The notes below the pieces were generated by a model that was given only the letters and a program-made list of their open reading frames with translations, had not been told where the DNA came from and did not search any database. This document shows, piece after piece, positions 11,457 through 21,698 of a DNA stretch of 64,000 bases; position 1 is the stretch's first letter, and each line of letters begins with the position of its first letter. The DNA comes from Tigriopus japonicus (lineage: Eukaryota; Arthropoda; Copepoda; Harpacticoida; Harpacticidae), in contig CM021319.1 of assembly GCA_010645155.1 (NCBI GenBank), positions 6,449,330 through 6,513,329 on the forward strand, read 5' to 3'. The translations under genes and the position numbers were made by a program.

Positions 11457-11849
11457 GGCGATAAAAGGCCAAATGATGGGGCCTCGAAAGTAAGTAGCAC
11501 AACAAAATTTGAAAACCTAGGGACTTCGAACATTCCTACGCCGACTGACACGGGCCATAGAACTACTTTCTTAGGAAAGAATTTCAATAATATAAGATTG
11601 TAAAAGGGCTCACTAATGAATTAAAGTGTAATTAGGTGGGCTTTTTTCAAATCTTGGAAAGTTTTAATAATCTTACAGTGCTGAATCTAGGCTAGTTTGT
11701 TTGGGATCCACTTTTCATCGAGGTTGTGCGTGGAGTTGCGTTCGTCGCGCCAAATTCGGGATTTGAAGTGAGCGTATGTCTATGTGGAAAAAGATTGATC
11801 CCAAACCCCCGGAGTTCATCGTGATTGTCGAGACCTCAGCCATCCGAAG
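11457..11849. promoter_or_regulatory. Bidirectional promoter region between HURP-like and HOP2 genes
   Basis: The two start codons are head-to-head with 393 bp between them, so both promoters and 5' UTRs must lie here, unless a noncoding first exon exists further out. No TATA box or clear E2F/CHR element was identified by eye. The right half (11700-11849) is GC-richer and probably carries the HOP2 leader. Confidence 0.55.
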
Positions 11850-12476
11850 ATGGCCCAAAGCCCGGAAAGCGCCGTCGAGGATTATTTGCGGGCTCAGAAT
11901 CGGCCTTATTCGGCCAATGACATTGTGCTGAATCTGCACAAGGAGCATGGCAAGACCGCCGTTCAAAAGGCCTTGGATCTGCTCGTGGCCGACGGCAAAG
12001 TGGCCGAGAAGCTCAATGGCAAACAAAAGGCCTATGTCATTCACCAATCGTCCATGCCCGCCTCCTCTGAGGCCGAATTGGCCGCCTTAGACCGAGAATT
12101 GAGCGAAGCCGAGGCTGAAGGACGCTCGCTCAGCGAAAATCTCAAAGCTTTGACCGCTCAACATCGAGCCTTGGTGGCCTTTCCGCCTAATCATGAAGTA
12201 ATCGACATGATTGCCGTTTTAGAAAAAGAAAATGAGGCCCTCGAAGCTCGTTTGGCCAAGTTGTCCAATAATCAGGATCTCATGAGTCGGGAGGACAAGC
12301 GGAAATTGGAACAAAGCCACGAATTGGCCGTGAAGGAATGGCGCAAACGCAAACGTATCTGCGTCTCCATCACCGATGCCATTTTGGAAAGCTATCCCAA
12401 GCCCAAGAAAGCTTTGTTCGAAGATGTCGGGATCGAGACGGACGAGGATGTCGGTGTCAAGATCCCGGACATCTAA
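11850..12476 (+). CDS. PSMC3IP: HOP2/PSMC3IP homologous-pairing protein 2 (TBPIP family)
   Basis: Single-exon 208-residue protein, near the roughly 217 of vertebrate HOP2. Residues 1-65 form the winged-helix DNA-binding domain (VEDYLRAQNRPYSANDIVLN, then KEHGKTAVQKALDLLVADGKV and the KQKAYVIHQ wing). Residues 75-155 are a leucine-zipper-like coiled coil (LAALDRELSEAEAEGRSL onward). The C-terminal segment has the family pattern KEWRKRKRICVSITDAILES followed by YPKPKKALFEDVGIETDED. HOP2 pairs with MND1 to help DMC1/RAD51 strand invasion in meiosis. The start ATG is the first in frame. An ATTAAA poly(A) variant lies at 12539-12544. Lack of introns beside strongly spliced neighbours is notable but not evidence of retrocopy, because the gene sits on a plausible divergent promoter. 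Confidence 0.93.
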   Translation: MAQSPESAVEDYLRAQNRPYSANDIVLNLHKEHGKTAVQKALDLLVADGKVAEKLNGKQKAYVIHQSSMPASSEAELAALDRELSEAEAEGRSLSENLKALTAQHRALVAFPPNHEVIDMIAVLEKENEALEARLAKLSNNQDLMSREDKRKLEQSHELAVKEWRKRKRICVSITDAILESYPKPKKALFEDVGIETDEDVGVKIPDI

Positions 12477-14544
12477 CCAAACCCTTGTCTGATGGAAGCG
12501 AATCTCTATTTATGTTATTTTATCATTCTTCATTGTCTATTAAATAATACTAATCCGGCGCTTCCAACCATGATTATGCACGGACAGGCCTCATCCAGGC
12601 CGTTATGAAAGTGGATGCCGAGGCCAAACCTGAAATGTTGAGTAAGTGAATAGAAGCGAGTCGGCAACAAGCGATCGTTCATTAATTTACCGGCTGGCCC
12701 ACTCCATCCATCCAACAGTTCACGATCGACAAAGGACCAGCAGAGTTGTCATGTCTCTTCGATGGATGAGGGTCGGCTTCAGAGGAGCACGACTGACTTC
12801 AGAACGTGTACGGGATCCATGATGATGGAGATGGAGACGGCGCAGGCCGGTTTGCTTTTAAAGTGATCATGACGCTCGAAGCCCGGAACGAACGGAGGGC
12901 ATCGCCATCTCTAATGTCATGCCCACCGTCCATCTATCTCTGTTCGCCAGCCAGCAAACAAAGGATTGCTAAATTATTAGTCCGTTCAGTATCCGAAAAC
13001 ATCGGTTTCAGCGACATCCCTACACGTTCGTGATTATTCATCGCCGAGATAAGTGCACTCAAAGTTTCCCAATCGTCAATAATTGACCTGGATTGTGATT
13101 GTCTCGTGCTTTGGTTGGATTGGATGGCAATTTTCTCGTGTTTGGATGAAACGATATTAGTGCGTAAGTGACAGATTAAAGGACGCTTGCACTCAGTTGG
13201 TGGAGTGTTCAGACATTCCTCTCATGTACTGGATCTGATCGAGTAGGTGAGTCCTCGACCCCCAGTGCATTCCTACTGGCATTCAGTGTTCTTGCACCCG
13301 ATTCAAACCCGGGTTACAAACTGAATTCGAGTGCGTTTGTACCCGCAGAAAGCTCCTCTTCTTGACTAGTTCGAGTTCAAGTTGGACTCGATCAGGGGCT
13401 CATGTCCTCGCCATTGGGTCTGGCTTGTCTTTGTACGGGTACATTTGCACTTGAGAGCCAAAGAACCAGAGGCCATGCGTGCATAGACGTGCACATTAGC
13501 TATTCCGTCAAAGTTTATCCGGAACCCTCCTTAGAATCGATCTGATACGGCGGGTATTATCCCATGAACCACGTCCATTAATCTTCGAGTAGGAAACTGG
13601 CTTTGGATGGTGGTAAATGATTCATCACCAGGCCTGTTGGTACCCATGTCTTGATGAGGCCTTACGTACATCCGATATACCTGTGATTTAGTCTGAACGG
13701 TTGGCGTCAAAGGCCCCTCTTCCTCGTAGATCTGAAGAGTGATTCAGAAGAGTGCTTTTTCAGTGCTCTTGCACTCAAAGAGCCTTTGCCGACTACCATA
13801 GAAGTCGAACGAATCCCATAGAGCCCAAGGCGCTCTCGTTTTTCTCCCTCCATATTTTCCTCATCATGCTTGATGAAACAACGAGACACAAACGAGTCGT
13901 CCATAAATGTCATTGGGCCTGATTTGACTTCCTCTGTCACGATCAATGTAGCTTGACTCGATTAATGTTCTGCATGTACCAAAGCATTGTCCCATTAGCT
14001 CGATATTCCAGTCTATCATTAGTCCATCTCTCCGTTCTTCCAAGGCCCAAATTCATTCACGTTTCTCCCTTCTGTCCCGCGTATCTAGCTATCAAGTCAC
14101 ACGAACGAAAAGCGGTGGGCACGGAAGTGGCTTTCTCTAGACGCCCAAATCCAGCCATCATTCCGACATGGACCACCTTCAATCCTAGTCAGTGAAAGAG
14201 GGAACACATGCCCTTTCAGAGTGAGTGAGTGAATGCTGGTGAAGCTTGGCTCAGTGCATCTGTACTTAACTGACACAACGACAAGAACGTTTCCGGACTC
14301 GCTCATCGCACTATCACTTATCTGACTCCGCCACTGAACGAGTTGTATGTAGCAGATTAATCGAGTTCGTAGCAAATTTTCAGCTGCTTTTCATCCAAGC
14401 AGGTGGAGCTCAATCGAAACTAAAATCTGAGCTACTCGTGGAACACTCGCGATTGAGCATGAGACCATGGTCCCAGACCCTAGACAGTAGAGAGTGTTCT
14501 CGGTGTTGTGCTGGCAGATCCAGGGCCTGATTCTGTATGCCATC
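12477..14544. other. Intergenic region with tRNA-like/SINE-like stretch
   Basis: No gene is supported. At about 13190-13330, CACTCAGTTGGTGGAGTG resembles a tRNA A-box, followed 40-50 bp on by GAGTCCTCGACCCC (B-box-like), and CGATTCAAACCCGGGTTAC reads as another B-box-like word on the opposite strand. No acceptor stem pairs, so this is at most a tRNA-derived SINE relic. A 66-codon minus-strand frame at 13707-13913 (from an internal ATG, basic, ending FRSTRKRGL) is open but matches nothing known. Confidence 0.35.
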
Positions 14545-17282
14545 ATGGACTTGTCGATGGTGGAAGTGTCCCTAGGAGCTCTTTTCAAAGCGGCCAATCA
14601 TCTCCGAGCCCGACTCTTTGGCGGAGATCCGCGAGACCGTCTGGATTCGAGCTACCGATATAAAGGGACAATGGAGAACCACAACGATACCCCTGAGGCC
14701 ATCCCGTGTCCCGGGGGGTGCTCCAATCATGGAGATTGCTTAAATGGAACATGTCTCTGTCAGGTAAGCCATTCAAATGAGAAAATCAAGGACTGTTGAT
14801 CAGTGATACGTCGTCGATTTCAGATTCAATTTGAAGGAACGGATTGCTCGAGGATCAACTTTAGCTATCACGTTGCTTTTGCCTCGATTTTCTTTTTGCT
14901 GTCCCTTACCTCCCTCGTTCAATTGGTTATGTGCATTCATGCGGGTAAATAACATATTGAGCATCAATTTGATGTTAAAAAGGAACCCGTTTGAATATCG
15001 TGGATCATATTTTTCAGAGTACTTGCGGATGAAAAAGCATCCGTCTATTTTGAAGGCATGTCGTGTGACCACACAGAAACTACTTTACTTCTTGGTATTC
15101 GCCGCTAGTCTCATCCGAGGAGCATATTTTGCCTCTCCCGTAAGTTCCATCGAACCGTCAGACAAAAGGTGACCAACCTCAATATCAAATTTCCAAAACA
15201 TATTGCAGACCATCAGTTCCCAATTGTCAATCAGTCTATTAGCCGCATATTACCCGCTAGTCTTGACTGGATCGTCGCTGATTGTTTGCTTTTGGGCGGA
15301 AGTGTTCCACCTTCAACAGATCCGCTGGGATCGGCCTCGTTTCTTATCCAAGTCCTTTTTGGGTTTCTTGGTGTTCAATCTCATCTCCTACAGTCTTTTC
15401 ATCGCTGAATTGGTCTTGGTTTGGGTGGATCACGACGATCGCGAGTTCTACACCCACATTTTCAATGGTTGTTACGCCGGACTCATGTTTATCGTGGTCA
15501 TTTTCTTTCTCATCTACGGCGTTGAAGTGTTTTTCAAGGTAAGTTTGAACCCGTGTTAAGAAATACGTAGATGTTGGGAGGTCCTTACATTATTTCTGTT
15601 CTCAAATAGGTGAGGGGTGGGTTTACATTGTCCAAAGTACCCGGAGTTATTTCGTCTAATCGGGCCCCAATTGTCAAACGTCAGATGTCTAGACCTCTCA
15701 TGGGAGACGCTCATAATAACAGTGTCACCAACAACGCCGATCTTTCGTGTGAAGTTCAAGAGGTGAAACTGCCCAATTCATGAACATTTGCAGTAGTTTT
15801 TAATTAGATTTATTTCTTTTTTTCCCATGCAGCAAGCGCATGTGCCAAAGTCTCCGAGTAGAACGATTGAAGCGATTGATAACGCTATCAACACCAGTCA
15901 GCTTCAACAATCCCGATTGGGTCTCCTTTCACAAGCGCTCATGCTCATCATCACATGCGGATTCCTCTTTTCCGAGACGCTGGAGCAATTCTGGAAAACC
16001 AAGTAAGACCGTCAAATTGTCCCTCTTGTCATGTCCAGTTTTTTTCCACTTTTATTTATCTCATTCGTCTCAGGGTTGACTTACAAAGTCGGAACACTCA
16101 CGATATCGTTTTCCGCACGGTTGAAATTGGCGTAGCTTTATGGTTTCCGTGTGTCCTTTGGAACTGCATTCGACCAGACCAATTGTGGTGTCTGAATCCG
16201 AAGAAGATCCTTGAGAGATTTCCCCCCACCGCAAGACATAACGTGAATGCTAATGGAATGGGAACTGGTTCGGATAGAATCGAAGGTGACCCCAACAACA
16301 GCGATGAAGACGATGGTAAGAGATGTCATTGCTCAAGTCACTTCAACTCGCTATTACTTCTTCATGAAATCTTCCAGATGATGAGAATGAAGGCCCCGAA
16401 TGTTGGATCTGCTATGATAATGATCGAGTGGATGCTGGCCAAATGATCAACCCTTGCAGTTGTCGCGGTGATGTCGGTGCTGTTCATCACGATTGTCTCC
16501 GTCGTTGGTTGGTAGAGGTAAAGAAAGAGTGTCTTTGAGTTTTCAACCTCAAAGTTGCGTTATTTAGGTCTCAGCTTCGGCTAAGCACCCCAACCACTTT
16601 TCAGTTTTTTCCCTTGTCGTGGGTTTAACCCACCTAGGCCCTGATCATTCATGACCATTTTTTGAGAATCTATCAGCAAGGAATCCTTGCCTGTCTTTCT
16701 CGTTATATCTATTTTTTGTTTGTCTTTTAGAGCGCCGATAACCCGGATGCTTTGCGTTGCAAAGTTTGCAATGTAGACTACAAGGTTGAAAAGGGGTCTC
16801 AGTTCTCGCTAACTCAAGGATTCACACCCCGTCATTGGATTCAAACCCTATCCATCGTAACGTTGATGACCCTTTCAATCGCGGGGTCTTGGACGGTCAT
16901 TCAACTCTATTCACAACCTTGGGCAAAGATGTTGGCCGTGGGTTCGGCCCTTCTTATTCAATACATTTGCCTCAGGTGAGAGTGCTCTAAATTTAATTTA
17001 GCCCAATTTCCTCATGTAAAAAAAGTTCCAATATTTGATTACGTGCCCCGAAACCTTTCACATTCATATAATTATTTCTTCAGATTTCTTGGCTTGAACA
17101 CGTTAACCGCTTATCAACGCGCCAAAGTGTCTGCCCTCAAGATTGTCAGTCTGAACAAGAGACGTCGACGGCAAAATCGTCAGCAAACCATCATCGCCAG
17201 TTTGACATCGCCCGGAGCCGTGAACCCACGTTTGCAAGGGACACCAACTACCTTGGACTCGACCAGAATTTCCCACCAATAG
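14545..17282 (+). CDS. Multi-pass membrane RING-CH (MARCH-type) E3 ligase with N-terminal EGF-like module
   Basis: Ten exons: 14545-14763, 14824-14944, 15018-15139, 15209-15538, 15610-15762, 15833-16002, 16074-16315, 16378-16517, 16731-16975, 17084-17282. All introns are GT-AG and in phase, giving 646 residues. Residues 55-81 (CPGGCSNHGDCLNGTCLCQ plus FEGTDC) are an EGF-like fold with six cysteines. Residues about 85-270 carry several membrane helices in a pattern reminiscent of GPR137/TOM1-type proteins (YFLVFAASLIRGAYFASP, then YYPLVLTGSSLIVCFWAEVF). More helices follow near 350 and 395. RING-CH spans 461-512: CWIC, NPCSCRGDVGAVHHDCLRRW, CKVC (C4HC3). Two helices (about 535-575) and a basic tail end the protein. 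RING-CH proteins ubiquitinate membrane cargo with E2 enzymes. ATG 14545 is chosen as the first ATG in frame. AATAAA is at 17675. Confidence 0.85.
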
Positions 17283-18599
17283 AAATGAATCCCTCGTGAA
17301 TCTGGTTACGAGTTTGATCCATCGCCATTCTATGCCAAATTGAGTGATGAAAAATTTTCTTGAAAATTGAAGAATTTGCTTGCCCGCTATTGGTTCGGTG
17401 TTGTTCCAATATTTCTTAGCAAAAGCAATACCCACCCTTTGAACATCAAAATGAACGGGAAATACGGTATGACATATTCCCCAGGTCCTGATATTTCACT
17501 ATTAGTGTGCAAGATGAAGTAGAACCCCCAAAAAATAACTTTACCCAGGAGCCACGCCTCCGGTTCCGAATCTTCGTTTGCTAGACCCCAAGTACAACTA
17601 GAAAAAGAATTCAAGATTGTAAGTACCAAATTAGAATGTATCTGCTTTCCAACCACATTGTCAGTCCTTCGTGAAATAAAATCACCTACTCTGTATTAGT
17701 GAACACTACTTGCACTTTTTTGGCGAAGTAAAATAACTAACTGATTCATTCGAGAAATGTAGTCAATGGGGGATCTTCGTCAACCCACAGCTCGAGAATC
17801 TCGGCGAACTTCCATCTTTAATCAAGAATTCTGACGGAGCCATGTAAGTGTCTGTTTGCTTTGAGAAAAACACAGCGACCCTCCAAATGAGATTGGTGTG
17901 GAAAGGCTAGAGAAAAAGTATAAAACAAGAAGCCCACATGGAGTCCCACGATTCCCTTGGCATTCATAGTTAAGCTAAAAATGACCCAATCTTGCTTCGT
18001 ATCACTTTAGGTAGAAACTAGTGCCACGCAACACATACAGTACAATAAGACGGCGATTTTGAACATCAGTGTATAACGAAGAAAAATATTTCTTGGAATA
18101 TTGCCGCAAATTATTCTTGTTAACTCGGGTAACTATTCAATCACTAACTATACCTAAATCATATCAGTTTCATAAACAATATCAATCAGTAATTTGTATG
18201 ATTATGATTGTGATTCGCCCACGTACCTTTGGAAATTTAATCCAATATTGATTTATCAAAGAGTACTCTTTAATTTCTACAAAATTCAACGTTCCTCGAA
18301 AAAAGGACCCAAAACTAACCACGACATTATAAACACACACAATCTGCCTCAAAATTTAAATTGGCTAAGCATCAAAAATACCTTCGATTGTTCTGTTAAA
18401 CTCAATATTTCATGGTGCATGTCGGCTTTTGGATTCGGAAGGTATAGCCGAAATTTTTGACGCTTTTCAAAACGAAAATCATGAACATTTTGTCCAAGCT
18501 TATCACTCCTCAATAAAAACATGAAAACAATAGATTCGAATTTTCGTTAGATTTTAGCCACTAGATACGTAGATAAGGAAGGGGCACACCCCAGGATAA

Positions 18600-18765
18600 G
18601 AAATGGTGGACTCGCTCCAAATCCAGAGGCGACCTAACGGTACCAAAGGCATCTGGATGCCTTAAGCGCAAATATGCCAAAGTGTGGAATGTTATGCCCA
18701 ACCAAGGGAAGCGAAAAATATTAACTCGGCGAAAAAACTCATCAAATCAAAAATTGGAGAGCTAA
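18600..18765 (+). pseudogene. Possible LINE ORF2 linker fragment
   Basis: An open stretch reads DKKWWTRSKSRGDLTVP then KRKYAKVWNVMPNQGKRK and a stop. This loosely resembles the basic linker between endonuclease and reverse transcriptase in non-LTR elements. There is no flanking domain, so the call is weak. Confidence 0.2.
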
Positions 18766-20393
18766 CAGAAATTTTCTCTCGAAATTTCAACTACATGACA
18801 ACATGACACGAAATAGCAATCATACTTCGACCTCGACCAACCCAAGAGAAGGTGTAGAAACACACAGACCGAATCCAAAACTCAAGAAGTCTCCTCCAGT
18901 CTGGGACTAGCTTTTAGTCCCTGCTCTGAGACTTAGTTCAGAAATCATTTTTCCAATCGTTTTTCTGTCACGGGAAAGGAATAATGTCCGAATGATTAAT
19001 AAATTTACGAACCGACGTAAATTTCTTTCATTTGAAGATTTTTGATGCGGGAAATTTTGTTGGACCAGCAGGGCTCTAGAGCTCCCTAATCCTAGGGGCT
19101 ATTCAATACACTGGCCTTTTTCTAATCAGACGAACCTTTACGATGAGCTATGTCGAGGCATTGTCTTTTACGCCTGTCTTAAGTAGAAGAATAGTGTAGT
19201 TGCTCTACGTGCTAATCATCATTTTCTTCTTTGTCTTTCGACTTCTCAGTTATGCCTGGATCTGTTCCCAAAAAGCCAAGAACAAAGCCACAATCAGGAT
19301 TTTGGCCATACCTCAGGAGCTTTTGTATTGAACTGCATCTAACGTTTAGACGAGCGACGTCTTTTTAGGGTTTGAGGATAATACCGGGGGACCCAGAATA
19401 AAAGGACCGGGAAACTTTCAATCATCTTTGAAAAGAGTCGTTAAGGTATGGTGTTCAAAAAAATTCCAAAGAAACATGTGTTCAATAACTAAAACTAGGG
19501 AGTTTCGACAAATAAAAATGTCAAATTAAACTTAAAGTGTAATTAAAAACCTTATGAAAAAAGATAAAAAATTGTTACTTGGAGAAAAAGACGAAACAAA
19601 TTGGTTCTCAGTACTATCACTTTCACAGGGTTCTATTTCATTAATGTGAACTAAACTGGAAACAGATGTTTGTTTTTTCAGTAAGAAAAATCGAGGCAAC
19701 TGGGAAAATAGTGTTGAAATGATGTGCAAAAATTGGCTTGATTGATTTTTTTTCAAATCTCAATTCACTCTCTCTGCTAGGATTTACAGAGGGGTCAAAA
19801 TACCTTCAATCATTTTGCATTTTTTTCATGTGAGCTATTGTTTGATTTAGAACTTGGTTCCATTCTGACTAACGCCTTCTCTTCTTCTTGTTTTGGGGTT
19901 TCCTAACTATTTACTTTTCGTTCAAATTATTACCGGAATTTCTCCTAATGTCTTGTGTTTTCCGATTCAAGACTGACTGTATTGAACGAGTTCGTTGTCA
20001 ATATGTGAGGGTCATCTCAAAGATTATTTTGAGAATGGATTTAGAGCTCAAAGCCATTGTTGATTTGGCTCTTCATCTTACCAATGACTTAGGCCGCATG
20101 GCTTACTCTGAAAGGTCGAAGGGTAGCAAAGCATGTGTTCAGTGCTGCGTCTTTGTGTAGTCTTGGCACTTACTCTTATCCATGGAAGAAATCTATTTTC
20201 GTAGGAATCTCGTTGGACATTGATCGACTTCCAGCCCCTTTGTGTCCAATTTCGTGTCTTTATATCCATCTTGGAACGATTAACGTCTTTAACATGCAGC
20301 CAGCTGTATAAGCATTCCATTAAAACAGAAATGAACGAAGCAATTCGAAAAGGGACCCAATTTAAACATGGAAGCAAGAGGTTCAGAGCAATA

Positions 20394-20549
20394 CAGTGAA
20401 ATCTTGATTTAACGATCTCCGATTTAACGATAAATCTTGATTTAACAATAATTTTTGGGGTTTTATACGACTCTTACGACAGGTGCTCGATTTAACGATA
20501 TACAGTATTTTGGGGTGATAGACAACATCGTTAAATCGAGATTTCACTG
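20394..20549. mobile_element. 156-bp pogo/Tc1-mariner-like MITE with TIRs
   Basis: The ends are inverted repeats of about 23-24 bp with a single mismatch: left CAGTGAAATCTTGATTTAAC, right (reverse complement) CAGTGAAATCTCGATTTAAC, both continuing GAT. A TA dinucleotide flanks each side (20392-20393 and 20550-20551), the target duplication expected for Tc1/mariner/pogo. The interior repeats the GATTTAACGAT word and has no coding capacity, so it would need a transposase in trans. Confidence 0.85.
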
Positions 20550-20865
20550 TACTTTGCTGTTTCCCTTGAGCCTCTCCACAATGCCTTAATAAAGGGATGT
20601 TTAGAATAGCGTACCTCATACTTTATTCAGATGACTAAGGGGAGCGCACACTTGGAGTAAGGTACAGTAGGTTTTTTGAGAATCCAGAATTTTGAGTTGA
20701 ATAAAATTTGACGGACAACCTTTTGGGGCCCACTGGAGGTGGTGCTGTTATTTTCTTTCTCCCTCCATTTTCTATTAGGGCTTTTAACTATGTTTTAAAA
20801 AAACTCAATCCTTCTTTGACCACTGATTACCAAAACCCTAGCTCACATTTTTTGTTTCTCCTAAG

Positions 20866-21698
20866 CAGGGTTGGGGAGTAACTGTAATTGCAATAACAAT
20901 TATGTAATTTCAAGTACAATTACATGTGATTGTAATTAATTGCATCTTTGGGCCAAGTAATTGTAATTGTAATTAATTACATTTTTGGCCATGTAATTGA
21001 CGAATTTTGAATTACACATTACCAATTACTTTTCAAACTCTTACTTCTTCAAATTAACTATAAAATCAATTGATACTTTGAGTTTTCACTTGCAAAACAA
21101 TTATTTTGTCACCAATTTGCGGTTAATGTGATGCCACTAACAGGTAGCATTTGTTACAAGACACACCCAAGTTATGATGTTTAAATACTTTTAAACAAAA
21201 ATAGCTTTTGACCATGATTTTTGTGTCAGGAGTTAAGGCTTTTCACAACTAAGGGCAGACGAATGAGGTGGAAAAATAAAGTTTTAAAACATCGTCATAC
21301 TTGATATATGTGTATAAAGATCGTGTTTTCTGGAAAAGAAAATTATGCCTCGCGGTTCATGGCATAATAGTTTTGATATTTAAGCCCGTTCATAAATATT
21401 TGGTATTTGTAAATCACTCTTTCACATTAACCTTTCAGGCATTATAAGTTGTCTGTTGGTGCATCGCCATTTAGAAATGGCAGATCTGTTTATTTTTCAT
21501 CGTTTTGAAAAGGCAAAAGGGTGAAAGAGACGGAAAGATAGTAATTGACATGTAATTGACGTGTAATTGACATGTAATTGTAATTGAAGTCAATTACATT
21601 TTCGGATGATGTAATTGTAATTGTAATTAATTACATTTTTCGACAAAGTAATTGTAATTGTAATTATTTACATTTTTCAAGTAATTGACTCAACTCTG
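20866..21698. mobile_element. 833-bp non-autonomous element with TGTAATTG-rich ends (hAT-like)
   Basis: Left end CAGGGTTGGGGAGTAAC and right end (reverse complement) CAGAGTTGAGTCAATTAC form imperfect terminal inverted repeats. Flanks CTCCTAAG and CTCCTTTT share five of eight bases, compatible with an aged 8-bp hAT target duplication. Both subterminal zones are dense in TGTAATTG/CAATTACA words facing each other. The 190-bp core near 20998-21196 recurs at 55476-55673, and the left end recurs at 466-515, so it is a dispersed family. No transposase frame. Confidence 0.65.
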
